Below are positions 6,957 through 14,138 of a stretch of DNA of 15,995 nucleotides, piece after piece (within the stretch, counting starts at the first letter, position 1; each line of letters begins with the position of its first letter). A model generated the notes under the pieces. That model worked only from the letters and a program-made list of their open reading frames with translations, was not told the origin of the DNA and made no database searches. The stretch lies in NCBI GenBank assembly GCA_029549705.1, contig JAKPIR010000391.1, positions 1-15,995 on the forward strand, given 5' to 3'. The stretch is from Pseudomonadota bacterium. GTDB lineage: Bacteria; Pseudomonadota; Gammaproteobacteria; Burkholderiales; Methylophilaceae. A program made the translations under genes and the position numbers.

Positions 6957-7028
6957 GTAGGAGCGCAATTTATTGCGCGAAATCCGAACCTATTACCACC
7001 GCATTCGCGCAATAAATTGCGCTCCTAC
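6957..7028. repeat. Palindromic repeat with perfect 25-bp arms between scpA and scpB
   Basis: Arm 6957-6981 is the exact reverse complement of arm 7004-7028, with a 22-base loop. Each arm reads GTAGGAGCGCAATTTATTGC plus CGCGAA-like sequence and is itself nearly self-complementary (GCGCAATTTATTGCGC), so the element is a nested palindrome. The right arm contains the scpA stop codon TAG (7025-7027). The left arm ends 27 bases before the scpB ATG, so the element occupies the whole gap. The GTAGGAGCG start recalls REP-type repeats seen in many gamma- and betaproteobacteria (memory only). Confidence 0.9.
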
Positions 7029-7801
7029 CCATTCACCTGCAAATAAATCGATGAAAAAGCTTCTTGCTGCGTAATGCGAATTAAACCTTCTTTGGCCAGC
7101 TCTAAAATGGCTAAAAAGTTCACCACTAATTTGGGCAAGCCATCGTTCACGATATCGAATAATTGTGAAAACTCTACCAAACCATCCGCCTTTAAGCGGC
7201 GTAAAATTTGGCTCATGTGCTCGCGCACGGACAGCTCGGCTCTTCCAATTTTATGGTGGCTATTGAGTTTGGCGCGTTTTAGCACATTGCGCCACGCTTC
7301 TGCCAGCTCATCCAAACTTACTTCAGGTGGTTTAATTTCGCTGATATGCTGATAATAAGCCGCCGCCACCGCAAACTCTTCACCCACTTTTGGCATGTCA
7401 TCTAAACGCTGGGCGGCGAGTTTAATCGCCTCATACTCCATCAAGCGGCGCACTAACTCAGCGCGTGGGTCGTCATCAATAGCAATTTCGGCAGGTTTTG
7501 GCAGCAACATGCGCGATTTAATTTCAATCAACATGGCCGACATCAGCAGATAGTCACCCGCTAACTCCAGCTTAATCGCCTGCATTTTTTCTACATATAC
7601 CATATATTGGCGCGTTAAATCCGCCATGGGAATATCCAGAATATCAAGATTATGCTTGCGGATGAGATACAACAGCAAATCAAGCGGGCCTTCAAACGAC
7701 TCTAAATACACCTCCAACGCATCAGGCGGAATGTATAAATCTTGCGGAAGCTCGCATAGCGTTTCGCCTTTGATTTTTGCGTTGAAGGAAGTTTCTAGCA
7801 A
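7025..7801 (-). CDS. scpA: Segregation and condensation protein ScpA (kleisin)
   Basis: A 258-residue kleisin subunit that bridges the SMC heads and binds ScpB in the bacterial condensin. The N-terminal region contains the family signature YLESFEGPLDLLLYLIRKHNLDILDIPMADLT and then YLLMSAMLIEIKSRMLLP. The middle is a charged linker with RRLMEYEAIKLAAQRL, and the C-terminal winged helix (about 180-258) ends in FLAILELAKEGLIRITQQEAFSSIYL. There is no ATG near the 5' end. TTG at 7801 is used because AAGAG, inside the end of trpS, lies 8 bases upstream and the start follows the trpS stop by 11 bases, implying coupled translation. The stop codon lies within a palindromic repeat. Confidence 0.94.
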   Translation of the reverse strand: MLETSFNAKIKGETLCELPQDLYIPPDALEVYLESFEGPLDLLLYLIRKHNLDILDIPMADLTRQYMVYVEKMQAIKLELAGDYLLMSAMLIEIKSRMLLPKPAEIAIDDDPRAELVRRLMEYEAIKLAAQRLDDMPKVGEEFAVAAAYYQHISEIKPPEVSLDELAEAWRNVLKRAKLNSHHKIGRAELSVREHMSQILRRLKADGLVEFSQLFDIVNDGLPKLVVNFLAILELAKEGLIRITQQEAFSSIYLQVNG

Positions 7802-7812
7802 AATAACTGCTC

Positions 7813-9015
7813 TTAACTGTAACTCAAACCCATCGCGTCCCGTACATCTCGCATGGTCTCACGCGCCAATTTACGCGCTTTTTCACAGCCTTCTGCCACA
7901 ATATTTTTCACTAAAGTGGGGTCTTCAGCATATTGTGCGGCGCGTTCTTGAATCGGTTTGAGTTCTTTTAACACACCTTCAATCACGGGGCCTTTGCACT
8001 CTATGCAGCCAATCGTGGCATTTTTACAGCCATTTTGCACCCATTGTTGGGTGGTTTCGTCGGAATAAATTTCATGCAGTTGCCAAACGGGGCATTTGGC
8101 TGGGTCGCCAGCATCAGTGCGGCGAATGCGTGCGGGGTCGGTGGGCATGGTTTTGATTTTTTTGGTAATTGCCTCAGGGTCTTCACGCAATGAAATGGTG
8201 TTGTTGTATGACTTGGACATTTTTTGCCCATCCAAACCCGGCATTTTTGAGGCTGGGGTGAGTTTATATTCTGGCTCGACCAAAATAATTTTACCGCCAC
8301 CTTCCAAATAACCGAGCAGGCGTTCCTTATCGCCCATGCTCATGCCTTGCTGTTCTTCTATCATGGCGCGTGCAGATTCCAGCGCTTCTTCATCGCCGCT
8401 TTGTTGGTAGGCGTTACGCATTTCTTCATATAAGGTTGCGCGTTTGCTGCCCAGCTTTTTAATGGCAGCCTCAGCCTTTTCTTCAAAGCCTTTTTCTTTA
8501 CCGTAAATGTGGTTAAAGCGGCGGGCAATTTCACGGGTAAATTCAATATGCGGAATTTGATCTTCGCCCACAGGCACTTGCGTAGCTTTGTAAATTAAAA
8601 TATCGGCACTTTGTAGCAAGGGGTAACCTAAAAAGCCGTATGTAGATAAATCTTTGCTGGATAACTTTTCTTGTTGGTCCTTATAAGTGGGCACGCGCTC
8701 TAGCCAGCTGAGTGGGGTAATCATGCTGAGTAAAGTGTGCAATTCAGCGTGTTCTGGCACTCTTGATTGTATAAAAATGGTGGCGTTAGCTGGGTCAACG
8801 CCAGCTGCGAGCCAGTCGATGACCATTTCCCACACCGATTCTTCAATAATTTCTGGCGTATCGTAATGCGTGGTTAAGGCGTGCCAATCGGCCACAAAAA
8901 ACAGGCACTCATGCTCGTGCTGCAGACGAATCCAGTTTTTGAGTACGCCGTTGTAATGCCCTAAATGCAGGTTGCCTGTTGGGCGCATGCCCGATAAAAC
9001 GCGTTCGATTGCCAT
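7813..9015 (-). CDS. trpS: Tryptophanyl-tRNA synthetase
   Basis: A 400-residue class I aminoacyl-tRNA synthetase that charges tRNA-Trp. The ATP-binding motifs are HLGH (residues 17-20, in RPTGNLHLGHYNG) and KMSKS (265-269, in DGQKMSKSYNN). PVGEDQIPHIEFTREIARRFN and GLDGQ are further conserved parts of the active site. It is about 65 residues longer than the 334-residue E. coli enzyme. Most of the extra length is a charged insertion around residues 190-245 (YEEMRNAYQQSGDEEALESAR and onward), a longer form I associate with betaproteobacteria and some others. The C-terminal part includes a CIECKGPVIEGV segment. It starts 33 bases after the site-2 protease gene and is followed closely by scpA. 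Confidence 0.96.
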   Translation of the reverse strand: MAIERVLSGMRPTGNLHLGHYNGVLKNWIRLQHEHECLFFVADWHALTTHYDTPEIIEESVWEMVIDWLAAGVDPANATIFIQSRVPEHAELHTLLSMITPLSWLERVPTYKDQQEKLSSKDLSTYGFLGYPLLQSADILIYKATQVPVGEDQIPHIEFTREIARRFNHIYGKEKGFEEKAEAAIKKLGSKRATLYEEMRNAYQQSGDEEALESARAMIEEQQGMSMGDKERLLGYLEGGGKIILVEPEYKLTPASKMPGLDGQKMSKSYNNTISLREDPEAITKKIKTMPTDPARIRRTDAGDPAKCPVWQLHEIYSDETTQQWVQNGCKNATIGCIECKGPVIEGVLKELKPIQERAAQYAEDPTLVKNIVAEGCEKARKLARETMRDVRDAMGLSYS

Positions 9016-9048
9016 GTAGTGAATAACCTTAAATAAAATAGGTGATGA

Positions 9049-9693
9049 TTATAACAAGTTAACAAAACTGTAGATGAAGTTAGAAGTAAGATTGACCAAC
9101 GGGCCCAGCACCATACCTAACACGCCTGTAAAAAGTAGTGCGATTAAAATAAAAAAGCCGTAACGTTCAATTTGCGCAAAAGGCCTTGCTAAATGATGCG
9201 GCAATAAGCTCACCGCAATGCGGCCGCCATCTAGTGGTGGCAGTGGCAATAAATTTAACACCATCAGCACAATATTGATGCTCACCCCCGCTTTTGCCAT
9301 GAGTCCAAGCGGCACAGCGATGGCTTCTGGTGCGCTGAGAGCCAACTTAAACATCAATGCCCAAAATACCGCCATGATAAAGTTTGAAGCTGGCCCCGCA
9401 GCTGCTACCCAAAGCATGTCTTTTTTAGGATTACGCAACGCGCCAAAATTAACGGGAACGGGTTTTGCCCAGCCAAATAAAATACCGCCCAATATAACCG
9501 TTAAAGCTGGTAGTAAAATGGTGCCGAAAGGGTCAATATGCTTGAGAGGGTTTAGGGTAATGCGCCCAGCATTAAAAGCCGTCATGTCGCCAAAATGTCT
9601 TGCCGCATAACCATGCGCGGCTTCATGCACGGTAATGGCAAATATAATTGGAATTGCATAAATGATTATTTTTTGTATGATGGATAGTTCCAT
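9049..9693 (-). CDS. Site-2 protease family protein (M50 zinc metalloprotease, short form)
   Basis: A 214-residue integral membrane protein with about five predicted transmembrane segments. The zinc-binding motif H23-E24-A-A-H27 lies in the first helix region, and the third-ligand motif NLLPLPPLDGGRI supplies D155, so the active site looks complete. There is no PDZ domain, unlike RseP. It belongs to the compact, bacterial FtsH-independent M50 group often annotated only as 'site-2 protease family protein'. Such enzymes cleave within membranes; the substrate of this branch is unknown to me. GWAKPVPVN and AAAGPASNF are group hallmarks. It sits between yciO and trpS on the same strand with short gaps (46 and 33 bases), a common neighbourhood in betaproteobacteria that does not reveal its role. 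Confidence 0.9.
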   Translation of the reverse strand: MELSIIQKIIIYAIPIIFAITVHEAAHGYAARHFGDMTAFNAGRITLNPLKHIDPFGTILLPALTVILGGILFGWAKPVPVNFGALRNPKKDMLWVAAAGPASNFIMAVFWALMFKLALSAPEAIAVPLGLMAKAGVSINIVLMVLNLLPLPPLDGGRIAVSLLPHHLARPFAQIERYGFFILIALLFTGVLGMVLGPLVNLTSNFIYSFVNLL

Positions 9694-9739
9694 TTTAATT
9701 TTCTTTTCTATAAAGATTTTATTGGGTTTAGACGCGGGT

Positions 9740-10375
9740 TTAATCTACTTCGTTTAAGCCAAAAGGCGCTAAATCGCCCTGCCCAGCACGAATCAGCACT
9801 GGTGCTTCAGCAGTCAAATCGATTACCGAAGTAGCCCTTGGCGTGCAATGTCCTGCGTCAATCACTAAATCAACCAAACGCTCTAAACGCTCACGGATTT
9901 CCCATGCTTCGCTCAACACATCGTCCTCACCGGCAATGTGCAAGGTCATGCTCAATAGTGGCGCATCAATGGCTTCTAATATGGCTTGCACCACGATATG
10001 TTGCGGTACACGAATACCCACCGCACTGCGTTTTGGATGCTGCAATTTTCGCGGGACTTCTTTTGTCGCATTTAAAATAAAAGTATACGCCCCAGGGGTA
10101 TTCGCTTTGAGCAAACGAAACTGGCTGTTGCTGACGATTGCATAATTTCCCAGTTCACTTAAATTGCGACACACCAGCGTGAACAGATGCTTATCATCCA
10201 CGCCGCGAATTTGACGAATACGCGCTTGTGCATCAGCAAAGCCCAACATGCAACCCAGTGCGTACCCAGAATCAGTCGGATACGCAATCACACCGCCTTC
10301 ACGTAAAATTTCTGCCGTATGCGCAATTAAACGCGGCTGTGGATTTTCTAAATGAATATTGAATAGCTGTGACAT
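9740..10375 (-). CDS. yciO: YciO family protein (Sua5/YciO/YrdC, threonylcarbamoyl-AMP synthase-like)
   Basis: A 211-residue single-domain protein of the YrdC fold. It matches E. coli YciO along its length as I recall it: GGVIAYPTDSGYALGC (27-42), DKHLFTLVCRNLSEL (61-75), NTPGAYTFIL, TKEVPRKL, VGIRVP, and a C-terminal TSVIDLTAEAPVLIRAGQGD. TsaC/Sua5 enzymes make threonylcarbamoyl-AMP for the t6A base of ANN-decoding tRNAs. YciO paralogues bind similar ligands but are generally thought not to be the main t6A enzyme, so the exact role is uncertain. The ATG lies 3 bases after the RNase AM stop, which implies coupled translation; yciV-yciO adjacency is also found in E. coli. Confidence 0.9.
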   Translation of the reverse strand: MSQLFNIHLENPQPRLIAHTAEILREGGVIAYPTDSGYALGCMLGFADAQARIRQIRGVDDKHLFTLVCRNLSELGNYAIVSNSQFRLLKANTPGAYTFILNATKEVPRKLQHPKRSAVGIRVPQHIVVQAILEAIDAPLLSMTLHIAGEDDVLSEAWEIRERLERLVDLVIDAGHCTPRATSVIDLTAEAPVLIRAGQGDLAPFGLNEVD

Positions 10376-10378
10376 GGC

Positions 10379-11233
10379 TTACGCTGCGACAACCTGCACT
10401 TCGGGCCAATCTTGCCACACCGGCACACAATTGGCAGGCAGGGGCGGCAAATAGCCCATTTCCATAAAACTGATGCCTTGCCCGTGATAGTCCGACCCTT
10501 GTGACGACTTTAACCCAAACTGATGCGCCAGTTTTGCGAATTGCTGATATTGAGGCGGTGTGTGACTGCTTGTCACCACTTCTATCGCTACGCCGCCGTA
10601 ACTTCTAAACTCATGCATCAACAGCAACATATTAATGATGCCTAAATCATAACGACCCGGATGCGCAATCACCGGAATACCGCCGCTATCCAAAATGAGT
10701 TTTACTGCCTGCACCAAGGTCATCCACTGATGATTGACATAGCCCGGTTTGCCTTTCACCAGATATTTTTTAAAGACTGATTTGGTATCTTTGGCGTAAC
10801 CTTTTTCAGCTAAAAAACGGGCAAAATGTACACGGGTGATAATCGCCTGCTTGGCAATGGCTTTTGCGCCCTCGTAGGCATCTGGAATGCCGGCTTTGGC
10901 AAGGCTTTCGGCCATTTCTCTTGCACGCGCATCACGGTCAATATGTACTTGATTTAATGCGCTTTTTAAGGCTTTGTTATCTGGGTTGATTTTCAAACCG
11001 ACGATATGCAAGGTACGTTTTTTCCAAGTAACAGAAATCTCAACGCCATTGATAAAAGTAATGCCATGTTCATCAGCCACCTGCCTTGCCACTTTCAGGC
11101 CACCGACATCATCATGGTCAGTTAACGCCAGCACATTCACGCCTTGCCTTGCTGCGTATGCAACCAAGTCTTCAGGTGCAAGCATGCCATCAGAAATGGT
11201 AGAGTGGCAATGTAAATCAATTTTTAACGACAT
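10379..11233 (-). CDS. rnm: PHP-domain exoribonuclease, RNase AM (YciV/TrpH) family
   Basis: A 284-residue PHP-domain phosphoesterase. Metal-binding motifs appear in order: H8-x-H10 (DLHCHSTISDG), TDHD (38-41), E65, H76 (LHIVGL), H136 (TRVHFA), H191 (AHPGRYDLG) and SDYH (247-250), so the trinuclear metal site looks intact. E. coli YciV (RNase AM) was described as a 5'-3' exoribonuclease that matures the 5' ends of rRNAs; other family members release 5' nucleotides from short oligonucleotides. The frame could open at TTG 11245, but ATG 11233 starts immediately before the conserved SLKIDLHCHS, as in homologues, so I use it. It is the first gene of the leftward run and is divergent from yciB. 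Confidence 0.9.
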   Translation of the reverse strand: MSLKIDLHCHSTISDGMLAPEDLVAYAARQGVNVLALTDHDDVGGLKVARQVADEHGITFINGVEISVTWKKRTLHIVGLKINPDNKALKSALNQVHIDRDARAREMAESLAKAGIPDAYEGAKAIAKQAIITRVHFARFLAEKGYAKDTKSVFKKYLVKGKPGYVNHQWMTLVQAVKLILDSGGIPVIAHPGRYDLGIINMLLLMHEFRSYGGVAIEVVTSSHTPPQYQQFAKLAHQFGLKSSQGSDYHGQGISFMEMGYLPPLPANCVPVWQDWPEVQVVAA

Positions 11234-11317
11234 AAGCCCAATCAAATGTAAATTAAATGCGCATGCGCCTAATATTTAGAATTAAACGTTAAAATTATCC
11301 CTTGCGGCATCTTAGCT

Positions 11318-11326
11318 ATCATAGCA
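11318..11326 (-). promoter_or_regulatory. Possible extended -10 promoter for the RNase AM-to-rluB run
   Basis: Read on the minus strand this is TGC-TATGAT, an extended -10 with five of six consensus matches in the hexamer. The -35 position (11341-11346, TTTAGC) is poor. It would give a leader of about 80 bases before the ATG at 11233, containing the perfect 10-base palindrome GCGCATGCGC. Confidence 0.4.
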
Positions 11327-11350
11327 AAATAACGCTTTTCGCTAAAGCAC

Positions 11351-11359
11351 TGTTATACA
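11351..11359 (+). promoter_or_regulatory. Possible extended -10 promoter for yciB-yciI-bolA-ppiC
   Basis: TGT-TATACA is an extended -10 about 60 bases before the yciB ATG, with no good -35. It lies some 30 bases from the opposing -10, so the two promoters would be back to back in the 185-base divergent gap. Confidence 0.35.
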
Positions 11360-11418
11360 TTGATGTTTTTTTAAGCGTCCATTCCTGATTTGACTCGCCA
11401 ACCCAAAAGTTATCCCTC

Positions 11419-12045
11419 ATGAAAAAATTCCTATTTGATTTATTTCCGGTGCTCATGTTCTTCATCACCTTAAAAGTGGCTGAAAAAACCGCATCAGCCG
11501 GCCTTTGGTTAGCAGAAATTTTTGCGACTTTAGGACTAGCAGTTACCGTAAAACCTGATTTAGTGCCGGTGATGCTGGCAACGGTGGCGGTGATTATTGC
11601 CACGGTGATACAAGTGGCCTGGGTTAAAGTTAAACACGGCAAAGTGGATAACATGCTACTCATCAGCGCAGCGCTTATTGTGTTACTCGGTGGCATGACT
11701 TTATATTTTCAAAATGACGGTTTTATTAAATGGAAACCAACGGTGCTTTACTGGCTATTTTCGGTGGTGCTGATTGCCGCAGAGCTGTTTTGGCATAAAA
11801 ACCTCATCAAAGCCATGATGGGTCACGCGATGGAACTGCCAGAATTAGTCTGGAAAAAATTAAATTATTCTTGGGCGGTTTTTTTTATATTGCTAGGCAT
11901 CCTCAATTTATACGTGGCCTTTAATTACTCCATTGACACTTGGGCGAGCTTTAAGCTATTTGGTGCCACAGGCATTATGTTTGTGTTTATTATTGTGCAA
12001 ACGCTCATGCTCAATAAATATTTGCCGAAAGAGGACTCCAAATAA
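11419..12045 (+). CDS. yciB: Inner membrane septation protein YciB (IspA/IspZ family)
   Basis: A 208-residue inner membrane protein with about five or six hydrophobic segments. It matches the septation protein A family: the start [22 protein letters not shown], the central [25 protein letters not shown], and [21 protein letters not shown] with the C-terminal [24 protein letters not shown]. Family members are implicated in cell-envelope synthesis and division through contacts with elongation and division proteins; the biochemical activity is not established. It starts a tight four-gene unit: its stop TAA overlaps the yciI ATG by one base (TAATG). The yciB-yciI-bolA-ppiC order is common in betaproteobacteria. 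Confidence 0.93.
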   Translation: MKKFLFDLFPVLMFFITLKVAEKTASAGLWLAEIFATLGLAVTVKPDLVPVMLATVAVIIATVIQVAWVKVKHGKVDNMLLISAALIVLLGGMTLYFQNDGFIKWKPTVLYWLFSVVLIAAELFWHKNLIKAMMGHAMELPELVWKKLNYSWAVFFILLGILNLYVAFNYSIDTWASFKLFGATGIMFVFIIVQTLMLNKYLPKEDSK

Positions 12046-12344
12046 TGTGGTATGCCATCATCGCTGAAGATACACCCAATAGCCTTGAAAAACGCCTGAG
12101 CGCTCGGCCCGCTCATTTGGCTCGCCTGACTGCCTTGCAAGAGGCAGGCCGTTTGCTGTTAGCAGGGCCTTTTCCAGCGATAGACAGCACCGACCCAGGG
12201 CCTGCAGGCTATAGCGGTAGTTTAATCGTGGCTGAATTTTCAAGCCAAACAGAAGCAGATACCTGGGCAAATGATGACCCTTTTGTTCACGCTGGCGTTT
12301 ATGCCAACGTGATTGTGAAACCTTTTCGCAAAACGCTACCCTAA
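12045..12344 (+). CDS. yciI: YciI family protein
   Basis: A 99-residue protein of the dimeric alpha-beta barrel YciI/DGPF family. It starts [17 protein letters not shown], with the conserved ARPAHLARL (H24, the putative catalytic His), AGPFPAID, and the ending [20 protein letters not shown]. YciI proteins have a His-Asp pair suggestive of enzyme activity, and some relatives act as dehydrochlorinases or muconolactone isomerase-like enzymes, but the role of the core version near yciB is unknown. The start overlaps the yciB stop by one base, indicating translational coupling. The length is typical (E. coli 98). Confidence 0.93.
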   Translation: MWYAIIAEDTPNSLEKRLSARPAHLARLTALQEAGRLLLAGPFPAIDSTDPGPAGYSGSLIVAEFSSQTEADTWANDDPFVHAGVYANVIVKPFRKTLP

Positions 12345-12353
12345 GCAAGCGTC

Positions 12354-12614
12354 ATGAATTTAATTACAGAAATTACTGACCGCCTGCAAAGTTTAGAACC
12401 CAGCCAGTTGGAAATCATTGATGAAAGCGCCCAGCACAAGGGCCATGCAGGCAATACCGGTGGCGGGCACTTTAAACTAAAAATAACAAGCTCGCATTTT
12501 TCTCAAAAATCGCAGATAATGCGGCATCGTCTTATTTATCAACTGGTTGCCGACTTAATTCCTAATAAAATTCACGCGTTGAGCATACAAGCGCTTGCGC
12601 CAAGTGAACCTTAA
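12354..12614 (+). CDS. bolA: BolA family protein
   Basis: An 86-residue protein of the BolA/IbaG family, small KH-like proteins that bind [2Fe-2S] clusters together with monothiol glutaredoxins and, in some cases, DNA. The sequence has the variable loop with H28, H31 and H39 (QHKGHAGNTGGGHFKL) and the helix RHRLIYQLVADLI with the invariant His (H58), a cluster ligand in this family. The C-terminal NKIHALSIQALAP is also characteristic. It begins 9 bases after the yciI stop. A link to iron-sulfur handling is reasonable from the family, but the partner glutaredoxin is not in this window. Confidence 0.93.
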   Translation: MNLITEITDRLQSLEPSQLEIIDESAQHKGHAGNTGGGHFKLKITSSHFSQKSQIMRHRLIYQLVADLIPNKIHALSIQALAPSEP

Positions 12615-12663
12615 CCAATCCTAATTTTTTTTAATTTTAACTTTTATCCATGAGGAATCTTGC

Positions 12664-13452
12664 ATGAAATTTACCCAAACCTTAATTGCAGCGGCGATTA
12701 TCACGTTAGCCCCTGCCGCATTTGCCGCTGAAACTATTGCCACCGTCAATGGTAAAGGCATCAATAAATCTGTCTACGACTACATTGCCAAAGACGCATC
12801 CGCACGCGGCCAAAAAATTGATGACCAAGTCAAAGATGCCATCACTAACAAATTGGTTGATTCTGAAATCGTTTACCAAGAAGCTGTCAAACTTGGCCTT
12901 GATAAACAACCAGATTACTTGGCACGTGAAGAACTCTCACGTCGCGAATTGTTGACTTCAGCCTACTTGCAGGATTTTGTGAAGAAAAATCCTATTTCTG
13001 AAGCAGACACCAAAGCCGCTTATGAAGAATACAAAAAAGCTTATGGCGACAAAGAATACAGCGCACGCCATATTTTGGTAAAAACAGAAGCGGAAGCCAA
13101 AGAAATTATCGCCAAATTACAAAAAGGTGGCGATTTTGCAAAAGTCGCGAAAGAAAAATCTTTAGACCCAGGCTCTAAAGATAAAGGCGGCGATTTAGGC
13201 TGGTTCTCACCCGCTACCATGGTAAAACCATTCAGCGATGCCGTGGCTGCGCTACCTAAAGGCAAAACAACTGCCGAGCCAGTGCAAACGCAATTTGGCT
13301 GGCATGTAATTAAATCCATTGACTCACGTGCAGCACAACCATTGGCTTACGACAAAGTAAAAGATGGCCTGCAAAAAAATCTGCAACAACGTAATTTAGA
13401 AAAAATGATGGCTGACTTACGTAGCAAAGCTAAAATTGATATTGCTAAATAA
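12664..13452 (+). CDS. Periplasmic peptidyl-prolyl cis-trans isomerase, parvulin (PpiC/SurA-like)
   Basis: A 262-residue chaperone-like protein. Residues 1-21 are a Sec signal peptide with an AFA cleavage site (mature start AETIATVNG), so it acts in the periplasm. Residues ~24-125 form a helical SurA/PrsA-like chaperone region. Residues ~132-221 are a single parvulin domain with YSARHILVKTEAEA, KGGDFAKVAKEKSLDPGSKDKGGDLGWF, MVKPFSDAV and TQFGWHVIK. A short coiled C-terminal helix follows. It lacks the second parvulin domain of SurA. GAGGA at 12652-12656 is a strong ribosome binding site. It follows bolA by 49 bases and ends the unit before a terminator. Likely role: folding of exported and outer membrane proteins, alongside the BAM system. 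Confidence 0.92.
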   Translation: MKFTQTLIAAAIITLAPAAFAAETIATVNGKGINKSVYDYIAKDASARGQKIDDQVKDAITNKLVDSEIVYQEAVKLGLDKQPDYLAREELSRRELLTSAYLQDFVKKNPISEADTKAAYEEYKKAYGDKEYSARHILVKTEAEAKEIIAKLQKGGDFAKVAKEKSLDPGSKDKGGDLGWFSPATMVKPFSDAVAALPKGKTTAEPVQTQFGWHVIKSIDSRAAQPLAYDKVKDGLQKNLQQRNLEKMMADLRSKAKIDIAK

Positions 13453-13476
13453 GTTTTAACTTCGTCATAGCAAACC

Positions 13477-13506
13477 AAAAGGACTCGTATTCGAGTCCTT
13501 TTTTTT
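13477..13506 (+). terminator. Intrinsic terminator after the parvulin gene
   Basis: An 11-bp perfect stem (13477-13487 AAAAGGACTCG with 13492-13502) with loop TATT, running into T bases to 13506. It lies 24 bases after the stop and should end the yciB unit. Confidence 0.93.
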
Positions 13507-13591
13507 GGCCGATATTCACTGAAACAAGCACAAGCGCAAAACAGCGTGTTGCTATAAAACACCCGCTAAAACAGGGTGGTTTTACCCCCAA

Positions 13592-13656
13592 CCTTTTTGA
13601 TACCTCTGGAAGCCTTATAAATAAAGGCTCGCAGAGCAGTTAAAATTCCTCGAGAG
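13592..13656 (+). repeat. 65-bp interspersed palindromic element, copy C (core inverted)
   Basis: Third copy: CCTTTT at 13592-13597, arms 13604-13616 and 13624-13636 (11 of 13 pair), a 12-base spacer, and CTCGAGAG at 13649-13656. All segment lengths equal those of copies A and B. The loop is ATAAATA, the reverse complement of copy A's TATTTAT, so the hairpin core lies in the opposite direction from its flanks. Confidence 0.85.
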
Positions 13657-13870
13657 CAATTTATCCAAATTAAATGATAGCTCAGACTTACTTTTAAGTG
13701 CTTAAACACCGCCAAAATCTACATGGAGCAAACCTAAAAAAATGACTTCAATATGCGCTAGGTCAAAATAGATGCAGGGTAACAATGCCATACTCAAGTT
13801 CGGCTTTACCATGCCGACACTAAAATATTACCGTCGCAGGCTTTCATTTTTTATTTATTGTGTGCAATAA

Positions 13871-13885
13871 TAAGAATTATTATCA
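13871..13885 (+). promoter_or_regulatory. Fur box controlling feoAB
   Basis: TAAGAATTATTATCA matches the 7-1-7 Fur consensus TGATAATnATTATCA at 12 of 14 defined positions. It lies 25 bases before the feoA ATG and overlaps or abuts the only candidate -10, so Fe-Fur would block transcription of feoAB when iron is plentiful. The fur gene is at 2416-2841. Confidence 0.82.
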
Positions 13886-13909
13886 TTTACTAAAAGTTTG
13901 ATTGTAAAG

Positions 13910-14137
13910 ATGCAATTATTATCACAACTCAGCATTGGCACCACTGCAGTAATCGCGGCCATCGAGGCCGATGAATCATTGTTTCATCGCCTATCTGCAC
14001 TTGGGTTTAGAGTAGGCAAACCGCTCAGCATTATTCGGCGCGCCAATTTTAAAGGGCCACTGCAAGTACGCCTAGGCACGACAGATGTGATTTTACGTGC
14101 TGCTGAAGCCGCGCGCATTCATATCAACACGCACTAA
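13910..14137 (+). CDS. feoA: Ferrous iron transport protein A
   Basis: A 75-residue SH3-like FeoA, a small cytoplasmic protein that associates with FeoB and supports ferrous iron uptake. The sequence follows the family: a short N-terminal strand, HRLSALGFRVGKPLSIIRRANFKGPLQVRLGTTDVILRAAEAARI, with the conserved L-x-x-L-G-x-x-x-G turn and the final Ile-containing strand. The frame extends back to a TTG at 13898, but ATG 13910 gives the usual MQLLSQLSIG start. feoB begins one base after the stop codon (TAATATG), so translation is coupled. The upstream Fur box indicates iron repression. Confidence 0.92.
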   Translation: MQLLSQLSIGTTAVIAAIEADESLFHRLSALGFRVGKPLSIIRRANFKGPLQVRLGTTDVILRAAEAARIHINTH

Positions 14138-14138
14138 T

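Larger units (their letters stand above)
13507..13909. other. Long gene-free gap between the parvulin gene and feoA
   Basis: About 400 bases with no credible open reading frame; the two ATGs at about 13723 and 13743 open only 4- and 9-codon frames. It holds, in order: a bulged hairpin, TAAAACACCC (13555-13564) against GGGTGGTTTTA (13574-13584); copy C of the 65-bp element (13592-13656); an unassigned AT-rich stretch; a small dyad TCGGC...GCCGA near 13800-13816; and the feoA control region with its Fur box. A possible feoA promoter is AATAAT (13866-13871) 17 bases after TTCATT (13843-13848), which is weak. Confidence 0.7.

Noticed and set aside
14097..14138. A 14-codon N-terminal extension of FeoB
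   Set aside because: It lies inside feoA, and the ATG at 14139 starts directly at the conserved G1 strand with the normal feoA-feoB junction.
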